DNA from: an uncultured Eubacteriales bacterium
Lineage (GTDB): Bacteria > Bacillota > Clostridia > Saccharofermentanales > Saccharofermentanaceae
Length of the DNA: 64,000 nt
Direction: 5' to 3'
Assembly (NCBI GenBank): GCA_900314745.1
Contig: OMWK01000001.1
Span: forward strand, 124,001-188,000
The stretch's first letter is position 1. Each line of letters starts with the position of its first letter. The notes below the pieces were generated by a model, which was not told the DNA's origin, ran no database searches, and saw only the letters and a list, made by a program, of their open reading frames with translations. Positions 25,404-32,123 of the stretch are shown piece by piece. Position numbers and translations under genes: made by a program.

Positions 25404-27497
25404 TTACACGACTCCACTTTCTTTTTTATGGGCTGCTTCTAAAAACGACTCCAACCTACTGATAAAGGCATCCTCGTTAAAGTTCAACTTTTCCGATTCT
25501 TCAAGTTCACTGCAAGCAACTTCATAGTCATCATTCTCCTCACATTTATCAGCATCTTTTAGGGTTAATACGCCGAATATTTGATCAGACATTTTCATAT
25601 ATTCTGCATAATCCGTTCCAAACATTTTTGCAAAAAATTTATCATTCCCTTGGCGTTTCTGCTCCACTGACTGATCTTCTCTTGTCGGATACATCAACGC
25701 GGCGCCTCTGAAATTGCTGCCATGAGTGAGATAGTAATAATATGAGTAACAATGTAGTTGTTGTATATCGCTGTTATCAACGTCAACACCTCTAAATGCC
25801 ATATGTTTGAATTTAGCATCTAGTATAAATATCTCCCCGGATTTAGAATTAGTAAGAACAAAATCCGGACGATTCTCTTTAGGGTAAAAAGTATTCTTAT
25901 AATAATGGATAGTATGTTGCGCATCTATATTCCACTCTCCCAACTTATCCCTCATTATACTTTCGAGATAAGTTTCCCATAAATACGATGAGTCCATCAA
26001 AAGCGCACTAATCCCTTGGTTATCTGACATTCCGCCTGTACTAAATTCATTGTTTTCAAGCAGCATTTTTGCTAACTCAATAGGACGTTTAAATGCTGAA
26101 TACAAGCCTGTTTTTAGTATTTTGCTCTTATCAATATTCTTAATTAAACTTCTAGATGGGTAATTACCAGAATAAATGCTTTCTAAATAATCCTTATAGC
26201 CCTTTAGGCGAGGCAATGATGATTCTTGTGTAATTCTACAAGTTTTAAGTGCCGCATACATTACATCAATAATAGATTGAATCTCTCGTCGTTCAGGATA
26301 AATATAACTAACCTTCTTATCTTTACTAATAATATCCCGATTGACATATGCATTAATATCTATATTGCCTTTTATGTTATATCCTCTATCTTTTAGATAC
26401 ACATATTTTTGAGGAACGAGTACACTAATTACTTTTCTTAGTGAAAGCAGGTACATGTATTGCACTATCTTCGAATAAAAATTATCCTCAAAGAACTCAC
26501 TGTCAGAAGGCGTCGTGTCAACATATATTCCGCAACAACGGTCAATCATACGTTTTACCAACGTATCGGAGTATTCTGTGCGGATTTCAAGAGGCGGTAA
26601 TTTATCACCTAATATTACTTGTCCACAAAATAGACCAGTTTCTATATAATACTCATCCTGACCAAATCTCTCTACACTATAAACAATTGATTTTTTATCG
26701 TTCTCCTTATTTCTGCGATATCCAGGGAATGATACCAAAACGAATTGATTATCATCGTTATCTTCATCAATCTCGGCTCCAAGCTCATTTGTTTTAAGTG
26801 TTTGCTTTGTAATACTCTTACAGGCATTATTTATTGATTTTACAATTAAATCTTTACTTGCAGGATCAACTATCTGACGACCTTCTACAACATTTCCATC
26901 TTTATCACAACCTTTTACCTCCCATTCTTTTTCAGCATAGAGTCGTTCCTCCGACCAATCTGCTGGTAAAGATTGCTTTAGTGAAAAGGTCATTCTTGAA
27001 TTAATATAGTGATAATCGCCTTTAGCGAATAAACCATTATTTTTTTTATATTGAGTATAAAAGCCCACCTTAAAGTTGAATTGTGACTTCTCGATTAATA
27101 CTTTTTGGGCATTTCTAGGGGTATATATAGTGCTGTTTATACAAGTATGAGTGACCAATTTACAGACTCGATTATTCTTATCATCAATCAAACTAACATT
27201 GAATCTGCAATTTGCATCAGCATGAACATCGTCAATTTTCTTTCTTTCTTCAGCGCTAATGGGTGCTGTATTTTCCATTATGCACTTATCTCTTTCTTTA
27301 TCTTGGTAATTATATTTTACATACCATTTTCCATCTTCATCTTGGCTACACGAAGTAATAAGTATCGCATTAGTGACACCTCCTATTGACGCCTCAGCAA
27401 GATAGCAAACATTATATTCCCCTTCTTGACCAGCTTCTCGAAATATAACTTCGATATTATCAAGGGATTTGATCTCTTCGCAATTATTCTTTTCCAT
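25404..27497 (-). CDS. mcrC: McrC-like nuclease subunit of an McrBC-type restriction system
   Basis: A 697-residue protein. The first 350 residues are a long beta-rich region without a recognised family. From about 440 it resembles McrC/LlaJI-type proteins: LLMDSSYLWETYLESIM, then the PD-(D/E)XK core RPDFVLTNSKSGEIFILDAK (about 541-562, with the D...DxK pattern) and QLHCYSYYYYLTHG. In McrBC systems this subunit cleaves DNA once the McrB GTPase ring has translocated between modified sites. It is about twice the length of E. coli McrC because of the extra N-terminal part. It starts 26 bases after mcrB. Composition is visibly more AT-rich than the flanking aro operon, which suggests acquisition by transfer. 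Confidence 0.82.
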   Translation of the reverse strand: MEKNNCEEIKSLDNIEVIFREAGQEGEYNVCYLAEASIGGVTNAILITSCSQDEDGKWYVKYNYQDKERDKCIMENTAPISAEERKKIDDVHADANCRFNVSLIDDKNNRVCKLVTHTCINSTIYTPRNAQKVLIEKSQFNFKVGFYTQYKKNNGLFAKGDYHYINSRMTFSLKQSLPADWSEERLYAEKEWEVKGCDKDGNVVEGRQIVDPASKDLIVKSINNACKSITKQTLKTNELGAEIDEDNDDNQFVLVSFPGYRRNKENDKKSIVYSVERFGQDEYYIETGLFCGQVILGDKLPPLEIRTEYSDTLVKRMIDRCCGIYVDTTPSDSEFFEDNFYSKIVQYMYLLSLRKVISVLVPQKYVYLKDRGYNIKGNIDINAYVNRDIISKDKKVSYIYPERREIQSIIDVMYAALKTCRITQESSLPRLKGYKDYLESIYSGNYPSRSLIKNIDKSKILKTGLYSAFKRPIELAKMLLENNEFSTGGMSDNQGISALLMDSSYLWETYLESIMRDKLGEWNIDAQHTIHYYKNTFYPKENRPDFVLTNSKSGEIFILDAKFKHMAFRGVDVDNSDIQQLHCYSYYYYLTHGSNFRGAALMYPTREDQSVEQKRQGNDKFFAKMFGTDYAEYMKMSDQIFGVLTLKDADKCEENDDYEVACSELEESEKLNFNEDAFISRLESFLEAAHKKESGVV

Positions 27498-27523
27498 CGA
27501 CTAACCCTGCATTACAATTCGAT

Positions 27524-29335
27524 TTAATTGCAGAAACTCTTTTTCATTTTTTCAAGGAAATCTTCTGTTGCTTTTCCTTCACCAATATTCTGAATTAGAT
27601 ACTCCTTGAGAGTTCCCAACAAATAGTTGTCGAATAGTATTTCTTTTCTCTTATTAAGACTTTTAGTCGGATTAATGGTTCTAATCTTAAGAAAATACCC
27701 GTGTCCAATCTGAAATGTTATACCAAGTTTTTGAGAATCAGATGATTTTACATCTTTGCTGGGTTTATCCCTCTCATCCCCAGTAATGAGATAATTAAGC
27801 AATTTGCAGGAGTCAACATAATTCTTAGCTTCATTTTCTTTCAACTTGCATTCGTTCTCAATTACATCATAATCGCAGTAAGTTGGATTCCATTTGAATC
27901 TTCTTCGAAAAGCCAAATCAAACGCATCGATACTTCGATCGACATCATTCATCATACCAATGAAGTGAATATTGAAAGGTATACCAAACACAACGCTCTT
28001 ATCGTTAATCCTCTTATAAATCAAATCATCATTTTTAATATTTGAGATTACATTTGAAAGAGCCGTCTCTACCAGTGAATTATTACTTTCATTATATTCG
28101 CTACTGAAATCATAATCTCTGTATTCCAACAAGGTAAAAGTTTCACCAAAAATATTAGACAGATTACCTCTGTTAATCTCATCTACAACGTAGTAGTAGT
28201 GGGGCCAGTTATCGAGGGTGTTTGGATTGTCCTTGTCCGGTTTAGATTTACCTGATTCAGTGATCTCATTCCACATTTCCTCGTTCTTCTTTCTGACATC
28301 AATGCAGAATTGCTTAAAACTTCCATTCATCACTTCGAGTTTTAGATTTCCATTACTATCCAAACCAGAAGGTTTTATACCCTCTATAAAGTCCTGATAT
28401 GTGTAAGATGGGTGAAACTGAGTAAATTTCGGTGACGGATCATTTGGAAAGGCATCGATATCAATGCTTTGAAGTTCTTTTATTCTGGTCTCAACAGTAT
28501 ATGTCTTTCCCGTTGCAGGAGCCCCACTAAATATCAGGTTTGGATTTAGAAAATCGGTAAATAAATTATCTTGAGAAGTCAAGTTATAAATTAAACGATT
28601 TAGTTTCAACAAAGCATTTTTATCCGGTATATTTGAGGAATCAAACCCTGCCCATTTCAACGCTGTTTGGTATACATCATAATTCCTTTCCATAAAACAT
28701 TTCCCATTACCCTGGAGATTAAATAATTCTTCTAGTGTTTCGATGCGATCAGGGGCCGTTATCCAAGCAAAAGCATTCTTATATGAACACTCATCTCTTA
28801 ATGACTCCAAAATAAATAATCCTTCAAAGAATTTACATCCTTTAAAAGGTTTATATTCTTTACTCCCAAAAAACTTAAAAACATCATCTTTTGTTTTACA
28901 GGCTATAGCTTTTTTTAACAGCGGAACTATCATTTTTTTATAACTATCCGCGACACTTGCTTTATCTATTTTGTCAGATTCAAATCCGTTATAATATTCG
29001 ACTTTTCCGCCGTCGTCTTTTTTAGATTTTAAAACTATATTCTTCTGATCATGCATCATTGCACTACCAAACAGACTGAATCCCCTATGAGATAGATCAT
29101 CTGAAATGGTGGTCTTCCTTTGTGAACATATGAATTTCACAATGGTATCATTCGAAACAGGGTTTCCATTAGTATCTTCTGTAACGCTCAACCAACACTC
29201 TATAGGGAGCCCATCTTCCCCAGTTATCTTGTCACGATAAACTTTCCATTTAGCCATAACAGCATTTAATTCGTCATTATTAAAACCATCAGAGTCATAG
29301 GCATCAAATATTACTTTAAACCCTTCTTGTTCCAT
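27524..29335 (-). CDS. mcrB: McrB-like AAA+ GTPase subunit of an McrBC-type restriction system
   Basis: A 603-residue motor protein. Residues 1-250 are a variable domain, expected to recognise DNA. The AAA+ module has Walker A GAPATGKT (271-278), the McrB hallmark YYVVDEINRGNLSNIFGE (Walker B plus the NRGN loop, about 381-398), and MMNDVDRSIDAFDLAFRRRF (sensor and arginine finger, 461-480). McrB proteins use GTP to translocate and activate McrC on modified DNA such as 5-methylcytosine sites. GGAGG stands just before the ATG. Expression is probably set by the palindrome-covered promoter at 29382-29420. Confidence 0.88.
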   Translation of the reverse strand: MEQEGFKVIFDAYDSDGFNNDELNAVMAKWKVYRDKITGEDGLPIECWLSVTEDTNGNPVSNDTIVKFICSQRKTTISDDLSHRGFSLFGSAMMHDQKNIVLKSKKDDGGKVEYYNGFESDKIDKASVADSYKKMIVPLLKKAIACKTKDDVFKFFGSKEYKPFKGCKFFEGLFILESLRDECSYKNAFAWITAPDRIETLEELFNLQGNGKCFMERNYDVYQTALKWAGFDSSNIPDKNALLKLNRLIYNLTSQDNLFTDFLNPNLIFSGAPATGKTYTVETRIKELQSIDIDAFPNDPSPKFTQFHPSYTYQDFIEGIKPSGLDSNGNLKLEVMNGSFKQFCIDVRKKNEEMWNEITESGKSKPDKDNPNTLDNWPHYYYVVDEINRGNLSNIFGETFTLLEYRDYDFSSEYNESNNSLVETALSNVISNIKNDDLIYKRINDKSVVFGIPFNIHFIGMMNDVDRSIDAFDLAFRRRFKWNPTYCDYDVIENECKLKENEAKNYVDSCKLLNYLITGDERDKPSKDVKSSDSQKLGITFQIGHGYFLKIRTINPTKSLNKRKEILFDNYLLGTLKEYLIQNIGEGKATEDFLEKMKKSFCN

Positions 29336-29381
29336 ATTTAACCTCCATGTTAATTAATCAATAATCTTTGCTATATTGCCG

Positions 29382-29420
29382 ATTATATCAATTTGAAAGT
29401 TGCTATTGCAACTTTCAAAT
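29382..29420 (-). promoter_or_regulatory. mcrB promoter overlaid by a perfect 13-bp inverted repeat
   Basis: On the minus strand -35 TTGCAA (29411-29406) and an extended -10 TGATATAAT (TATAAT at 29387-29382) are 18 bp apart. A perfect inverted repeat, ATTTGAAAGTTGC (29391-29403) and GCAACTTTCAAAT (29408-29420) around TATT, covers the -35 and the spacer. The position is that of a repressor operator; the regulator is unknown. Confidence 0.75.
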
Positions 29421-29435
29421 CAGAGGTAAAAACAG

Positions 29436-29459
29436 ATCAGGCAGCGAGTGCTGCCTGAT
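29436..29459 (-). terminator. Intrinsic terminator after the 89-residue gene
   Basis: A perfect 10-bp hairpin, ATCAGGCAGC with GCTGCCTGAT around a 4-base loop, lies 20 bases after the stop of the small gene at 29480. On the minus strand it is followed, after CTG, by TTTTT. It separates that gene from the mcrB promoter. Confidence 0.8.
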
Positions 29460-29479
29460 AAAAATCTAAATCGAAGCGA

Positions 29480-29749
29480 TCAGAAAAAGTTCATATGTGA
29501 ATTAATTGTTTTCAGCGGCCAGAAGTATATAACACCCCAGGAATCTAAGCCGATTTCCGTATACGACGGATTTGGGGCATCCGTAAACACCATATATATT
29601 TTACGGGGATCGAGATTGGCATTTCCATAATCGGTTACAACCAATCTGTTTTTGGTGAATTCATATCTGGCTTTTTTATAGGAGCGATTTCTTCTTACGC
29701 ATGTAAATTGAATTCCGGGGTAATTGTGCGAAGTGAATTTGATATTCAT
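29480..29749 (-). CDS. Small protein of unknown function, paralogue of the 30542-30988 product
   Basis: An 89-residue basic protein without signal peptide or membrane segment. The pattern YPxxxFxxVxRxxxxKKxxxEF, then a Arg-Leu turn, VFTDAP and a Tyr, also occurs in the 148-residue protein encoded at 30542-30988 (YPLVLFRTVKRD, KKWKAEFFSDRMELT, VVFVEAP), so the two seem to share one small beta-rich domain. Only a weak GGTAAAA precedes the ATG. It has its own terminator. No known family is recognised. Confidence 0.6.
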   Translation of the reverse strand: MNIKFTSHNYPGIQFTCVRRNRSYKKARYEFTKNRLVVTDYGNANLDPRKIYMVFTDAPNPSYTEIGLDSWGVIYFWPLKTINSHMNFF

Positions 29750-29794
29750 CTTTTTACCGTGATTTTTACCAAGTATTTTACTTAGGGAAAGCCC

Positions 29795-30112
29795 TTAATC
29801 ATTATCACTTTCAACTTTAACCACTTCACCTGATGGCAATGTCTTATAGACACGCCTTTCATTGATCTGCATTTTGTTAACGATCTCGTTCTCAAGATCA
29901 AACCCCAGAAGTTCTGCGATTCCAAACAGGTATATCGCCACATCGGCAAGTTCCTTGCCGAGTTCTTCTGCCGGTTTGCCCCGCGAGTATGCAGCATAGG
30001 CCTCACCTACTTCGCCGTAAAGATACAGGAATTCCCGGCCGATATCGTCCATACCGAATCCGTGTGCAGCTTTATTGGCTATGACACGTTTTTGCATATC
30101 ACTAATCTTCAT
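29795..30112 (-). CDS. MazG-like nucleotide pyrophosphohydrolase-related protein
   Basis: A 105-residue all-helical protein. FLYLYGEVGEAYAAYSRGK and ELGKELADVAIYLFGIAELL form the MazG-type helices with ExxE-like and ExxD metal-binding positions (about residues 30-75). Members hydrolyse nucleoside triphosphates to monophosphates, often to clean or deplete nucleotide pools; some act in phage defence. The first helix has GEVGE rather than a full EExxE, so activity is not certain. The ATG at 30110-30112 has better spacing from the AAAGGAA ribosome site than the ATG six bases upstream. Confidence 0.75.
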   Translation of the reverse strand: MKISDMQKRVIANKAAHGFGMDDIGREFLYLYGEVGEAYAAYSRGKPAEELGKELADVAIYLFGIAELLGFDLENEIVNKMQINERRVYKTLPSGEVVKVESDND

Positions 30113-30137
30113 ATACATTTCCTTTCTGAGAATAATA

Positions 30138-30168
30138 CCCTCTCAAGTCTATATGAGACATGAGAGGG
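30138..30168 (-). terminator. Hairpin terminator after the 106-residue gene
   Basis: On the minus strand CCCTCTCA pairs with TGAGAGGG, with an inner GTCT/AGAC stem, followed by the A+T-rich TATTATTCTC. It lies 27 bases after the stop of the gene at 30195 and before the MazG-like gene. Confidence 0.6.
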
Positions 30169-30194
30169 CTTATTTAAAGTACTATACAAACCAG

Positions 30195-30515
30195 TCATCG
30201 TATCTGCTGTTCATCATAAACAACAACCCCCCGGTCGACATCTTTGCCTGCGGGATAGAATTCATCGGGGAATAATCCACCGGAGCAAACAGCACAAATT
30301 TTGGCTCCGATCTTGTCGCAGTTCTCTTCCGATATGTCTGCAAGCCATACTGCGAGTTCTACGACGCAGTCACCAATGCGGAGTACTGCAATTCGAGTAA
30401 TTTCAGGCTCAGTCCGGGCGTATTCGCAGACCTTGTCTAAAGACTCGAGGTAAGGGTTTAACAGATAGTCTTTTACTTGTTCTTCATTAGCAAAGTTTTT
30501 GTATGTATTCTTCAT
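30195..30515 (-). CDS. Hypothetical protein (106 residues)
   Basis: An acidic, mainly helical 106-residue protein starting MKNTYKNFANEEQVKDYLLN. It has four cysteines, two of them in the segment AKICAVCSGGLFPDEF, but no recognised metal-binding pattern or family. The ATG at 30513-30515 is preceded by GGAG at nine bases. It starts 26 bases after the GTG-initiated gene upstream, probably on the same transcript, and is followed by a hairpin terminator. Function unknown. Confidence 0.65.
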   Translation of the reverse strand: MKNTYKNFANEEQVKDYLLNPYLESLDKVCEYARTEPEITRIAVLRIGDCVVELAVWLADISEENCDKIGAKICAVCSGGLFPDEFYPAGKDVDRGVVVYDEQQIR

Positions 30516-30541
30516 AATCAAAATCTCCAAGAATAAAATGC

Positions 30542-30988
30542 TTACGCTGCTAATTTCACATCGTTCGCGGAAGCAAGATCGAATTCCCGCGAGACGAGTG
30601 AATATATGAATGTTTTGCCGGCAATACCGGTCAGTTCATAGCAGCCCATAAAGCGCTGTCTTTTTCCGTATGTCGCAGATTCGGGGGCTTCAACGAACAC
30701 CACGTGTGTATGACCGGGGTAAACTTTGGGTGTTGATGTTTTTCCCTTATAGGTCAATTCCATGCGGTCGCTGAAGAATTCGGCTTTCCACTTTTTACCA
30801 GCGGAATCACGTTTGACTGTACGGAAGAGAACCAAAGGGTAATCAGATGATTCGAAAGATCCCGGAAAACATTTTGTAGTATGTCCGGGCATGATCTTAC
30901 GAAGAGATTCCATACTGGAAATCCAAAAGAATCCATCGGAATCATCACAGTGTGTACGAAGAACAGTGTTTTCGTTTCTTATTTTCAC
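30542..30988 (-). CDS. Hypothetical protein with GTG start, paralogue of the 29480-29749 product
   Basis: A 148-residue protein starting at GTG 30988-30986: GGAGGT lies exactly seven bases before this GTG, whereas longer in-frame starts have no ribosome site and run back across the promoter. The C-terminal two thirds contain YPLVLFRTVKRD, KKWKAEFFSDRMELTYKGK and THVVFVEAPES, which align with the 89-residue protein at 29480-29749. No known domain is recognised. It has its own promoter and precedes the 106-residue gene. Confidence 0.65.
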   Translation of the reverse strand: MKIRNENTVLRTHCDDSDGFFWISSMESLRKIMPGHTTKCFPGSFESSDYPLVLFRTVKRDSAGKKWKAEFFSDRMELTYKGKTSTPKVYPGHTHVVFVEAPESATYGKRQRFMGCYELTGIAGKTFIYSLVSREFDLASANDVKLAA

Positions 30989-31017
30989 GATAGGCACCTC
31001 CATAAAAAAGTGTTTCA

Positions 31018-31047
31018 GTAATATGGGCGGAATTATGCAGTTGTCAA
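31018..31047 (-). promoter_or_regulatory. Sigma-70 promoter for the 30988 gene
   Basis: On the minus strand, a perfect -35 TTGACA (31047-31042) and a -10 TATTAC (31023-31018) with an 18-bp spacer. The predicted start of transcription is about 22 bases before the GTG start codon, leaving room for the GGAGG site. Confidence 0.7.
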
Positions 31048-31112
31048 GATGCGTAGCATAACCATACAAAATTAGTGGTATCGCAGTAAATACTTTTTCC
31101 CCAACCAGGATA

Positions 31113-31151
31113 AAAAAATGCCGGACCGCCCCATTAATCGGACAATCCGGC
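31113..31151 (-). terminator. Intrinsic terminator after the macro-domain gene
   Basis: On the minus strand GCCGGA pairs with TCCGGC across a loop that can pair further (TTGTCCG with the GGGGCGG side), followed by ATTTTTTT. It lies 50 bases after the stop of the gene at 31201. Confidence 0.8.
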
Positions 31152-31200
31152 CGTTTAAGCAAGTGCTATACCCATTTCAAAGTTGTGATACACGCCCTCC

Positions 31201-32040
31201 TTAATCGAGGTAGTCCTTAAGAACGTCCTCGAATTCCCGGATTACGCCCTTACCGTATACATCCAGTATCGCAAATTCGATCGTCTTGAATGCGTGCAGG
31301 TAATCCCCGATAACATTGCGGGCAGCTACAGCCACCTCGTGCGGAGGATTCTTAGCTCTTCCGCATCCGAACGCTCCCAGGATCACAGTTTCACAACCGT
31401 TAAGAAGCGCTGCATCAAGTATCCTTCTCAGGCGCTTCTCATGGAGCACTGTGAACCTTTCACCCGAATAAGTCATCAGGTCTCTCGGGCGGGAATATTT
31501 CGCAGGATTGCCCGCCATGGTTGATGTATCGGGAGGCACGCAGGAGATGACATCGATCTTGTACCAGCCCTCCTCTTCCATCATGCTCCTGCAATCATCG
31601 TCGTACCTGAACACTGTAACATCAGGTGTGTAGATAAGGTCGTCGTTAAAAGCAGGATCATCCATCTTGCCTTCCGGGTGATAGAAACTTCCGACACACG
31701 CATCGAGACATGGCTTCAGAGTCGTGCATCGGCAAAGCTCCTCCTCGATACCGAGTTCCCCTCTGTCTACGCGGCCTCCGGGGCGGACCCATGTGCTGTT
31801 AAGCACGGCTATGTGTTGTTCATCAGGATAATCGAAAGAGGCTTCGATATTGCTCATATCGGATACCAGAACCTTAGCCTTTTCTGCGTATCGGTTCTTA
31901 TCAGGCACATCGAGAATATCGGTTTTCCTGATGATCTTCTGTGCCGCGATGGAAGCCTCCACGCGCTTCTTAAGCGAGCTGCTCTGCTCACAAAATCTCT
32001 TAGTGTCTTCGTAAACTCTTGCATTAATGTCTGCACCCAT
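31201..32040 (-). CDS. TIGR02452-type macro-domain protein (microbial PARG-like)
   Basis: A 279-residue protein of the bacterial poly(ADP-ribose) glycohydrolase-like family: an N-terminal helical part, then a macro domain with AVLNSTWVRPGGRVDRG, the EE-containing loop GIEEELCRCTTLKPCL (about 95-110), VISCVPPDTS and ILGAFGCGRAKNPPHEVA. In canonical PARG the loop is GGG followed by QEE; here it reads GGR and IEE, so the catalytic glutamate seems kept but its context is altered. Such enzymes remove ADP-ribose from proteins or nucleic acids. GGAGG precedes the ATG. It follows the AAA+ gene on the same strand and is followed by a terminator. Confidence 0.85.
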   Translation of the reverse strand: MGADINARVYEDTKRFCEQSSSLKKRVEASIAAQKIIRKTDILDVPDKNRYAEKAKVLVSDMSNIEASFDYPDEQHIAVLNSTWVRPGGRVDRGELGIEEELCRCTTLKPCLDACVGSFYHPEGKMDDPAFNDDLIYTPDVTVFRYDDDCRSMMEEEGWYKIDVISCVPPDTSTMAGNPAKYSRPRDLMTYSGERFTVLHEKRLRRILDAALLNGCETVILGAFGCGRAKNPPHEVAVAARNVIGDYLHAFKTIEFAILDVYGKGVIREFEDVLKDYLD

Positions 32041-32077
32041 AATTTTTACCTCCGTTATGGTTTTATTAGTATTGAAA

Positions 32078-32103
32078 TTCCCTCACTATATGGAGTGAGG
32101 GAA
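32078..32103 (-). terminator. Perfect 10-bp hairpin after the tandem AAA+ gene
   Basis: TTCCCTCACT and AGTGAGGGAA pair around a 6-base loop 20 bases after the AAA+ stop codon. On the minus strand TTTCAATACT follows, a moderate T-rich tail. It is likely a terminator or a transcript-processing/pausing structure ahead of the macro-domain gene. Confidence 0.55.
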
Positions 32104-32123
32104 CGGGTTTTTAAAGTGGGATA

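Noticed and set aside
31033..31047. 15-base match TTGACAACTGCATAA with 46965-46979
   Set aside because: With about 64,000 positions on two strands, a few shared 15-mers are expected by chance, and this one begins with a -35 box.
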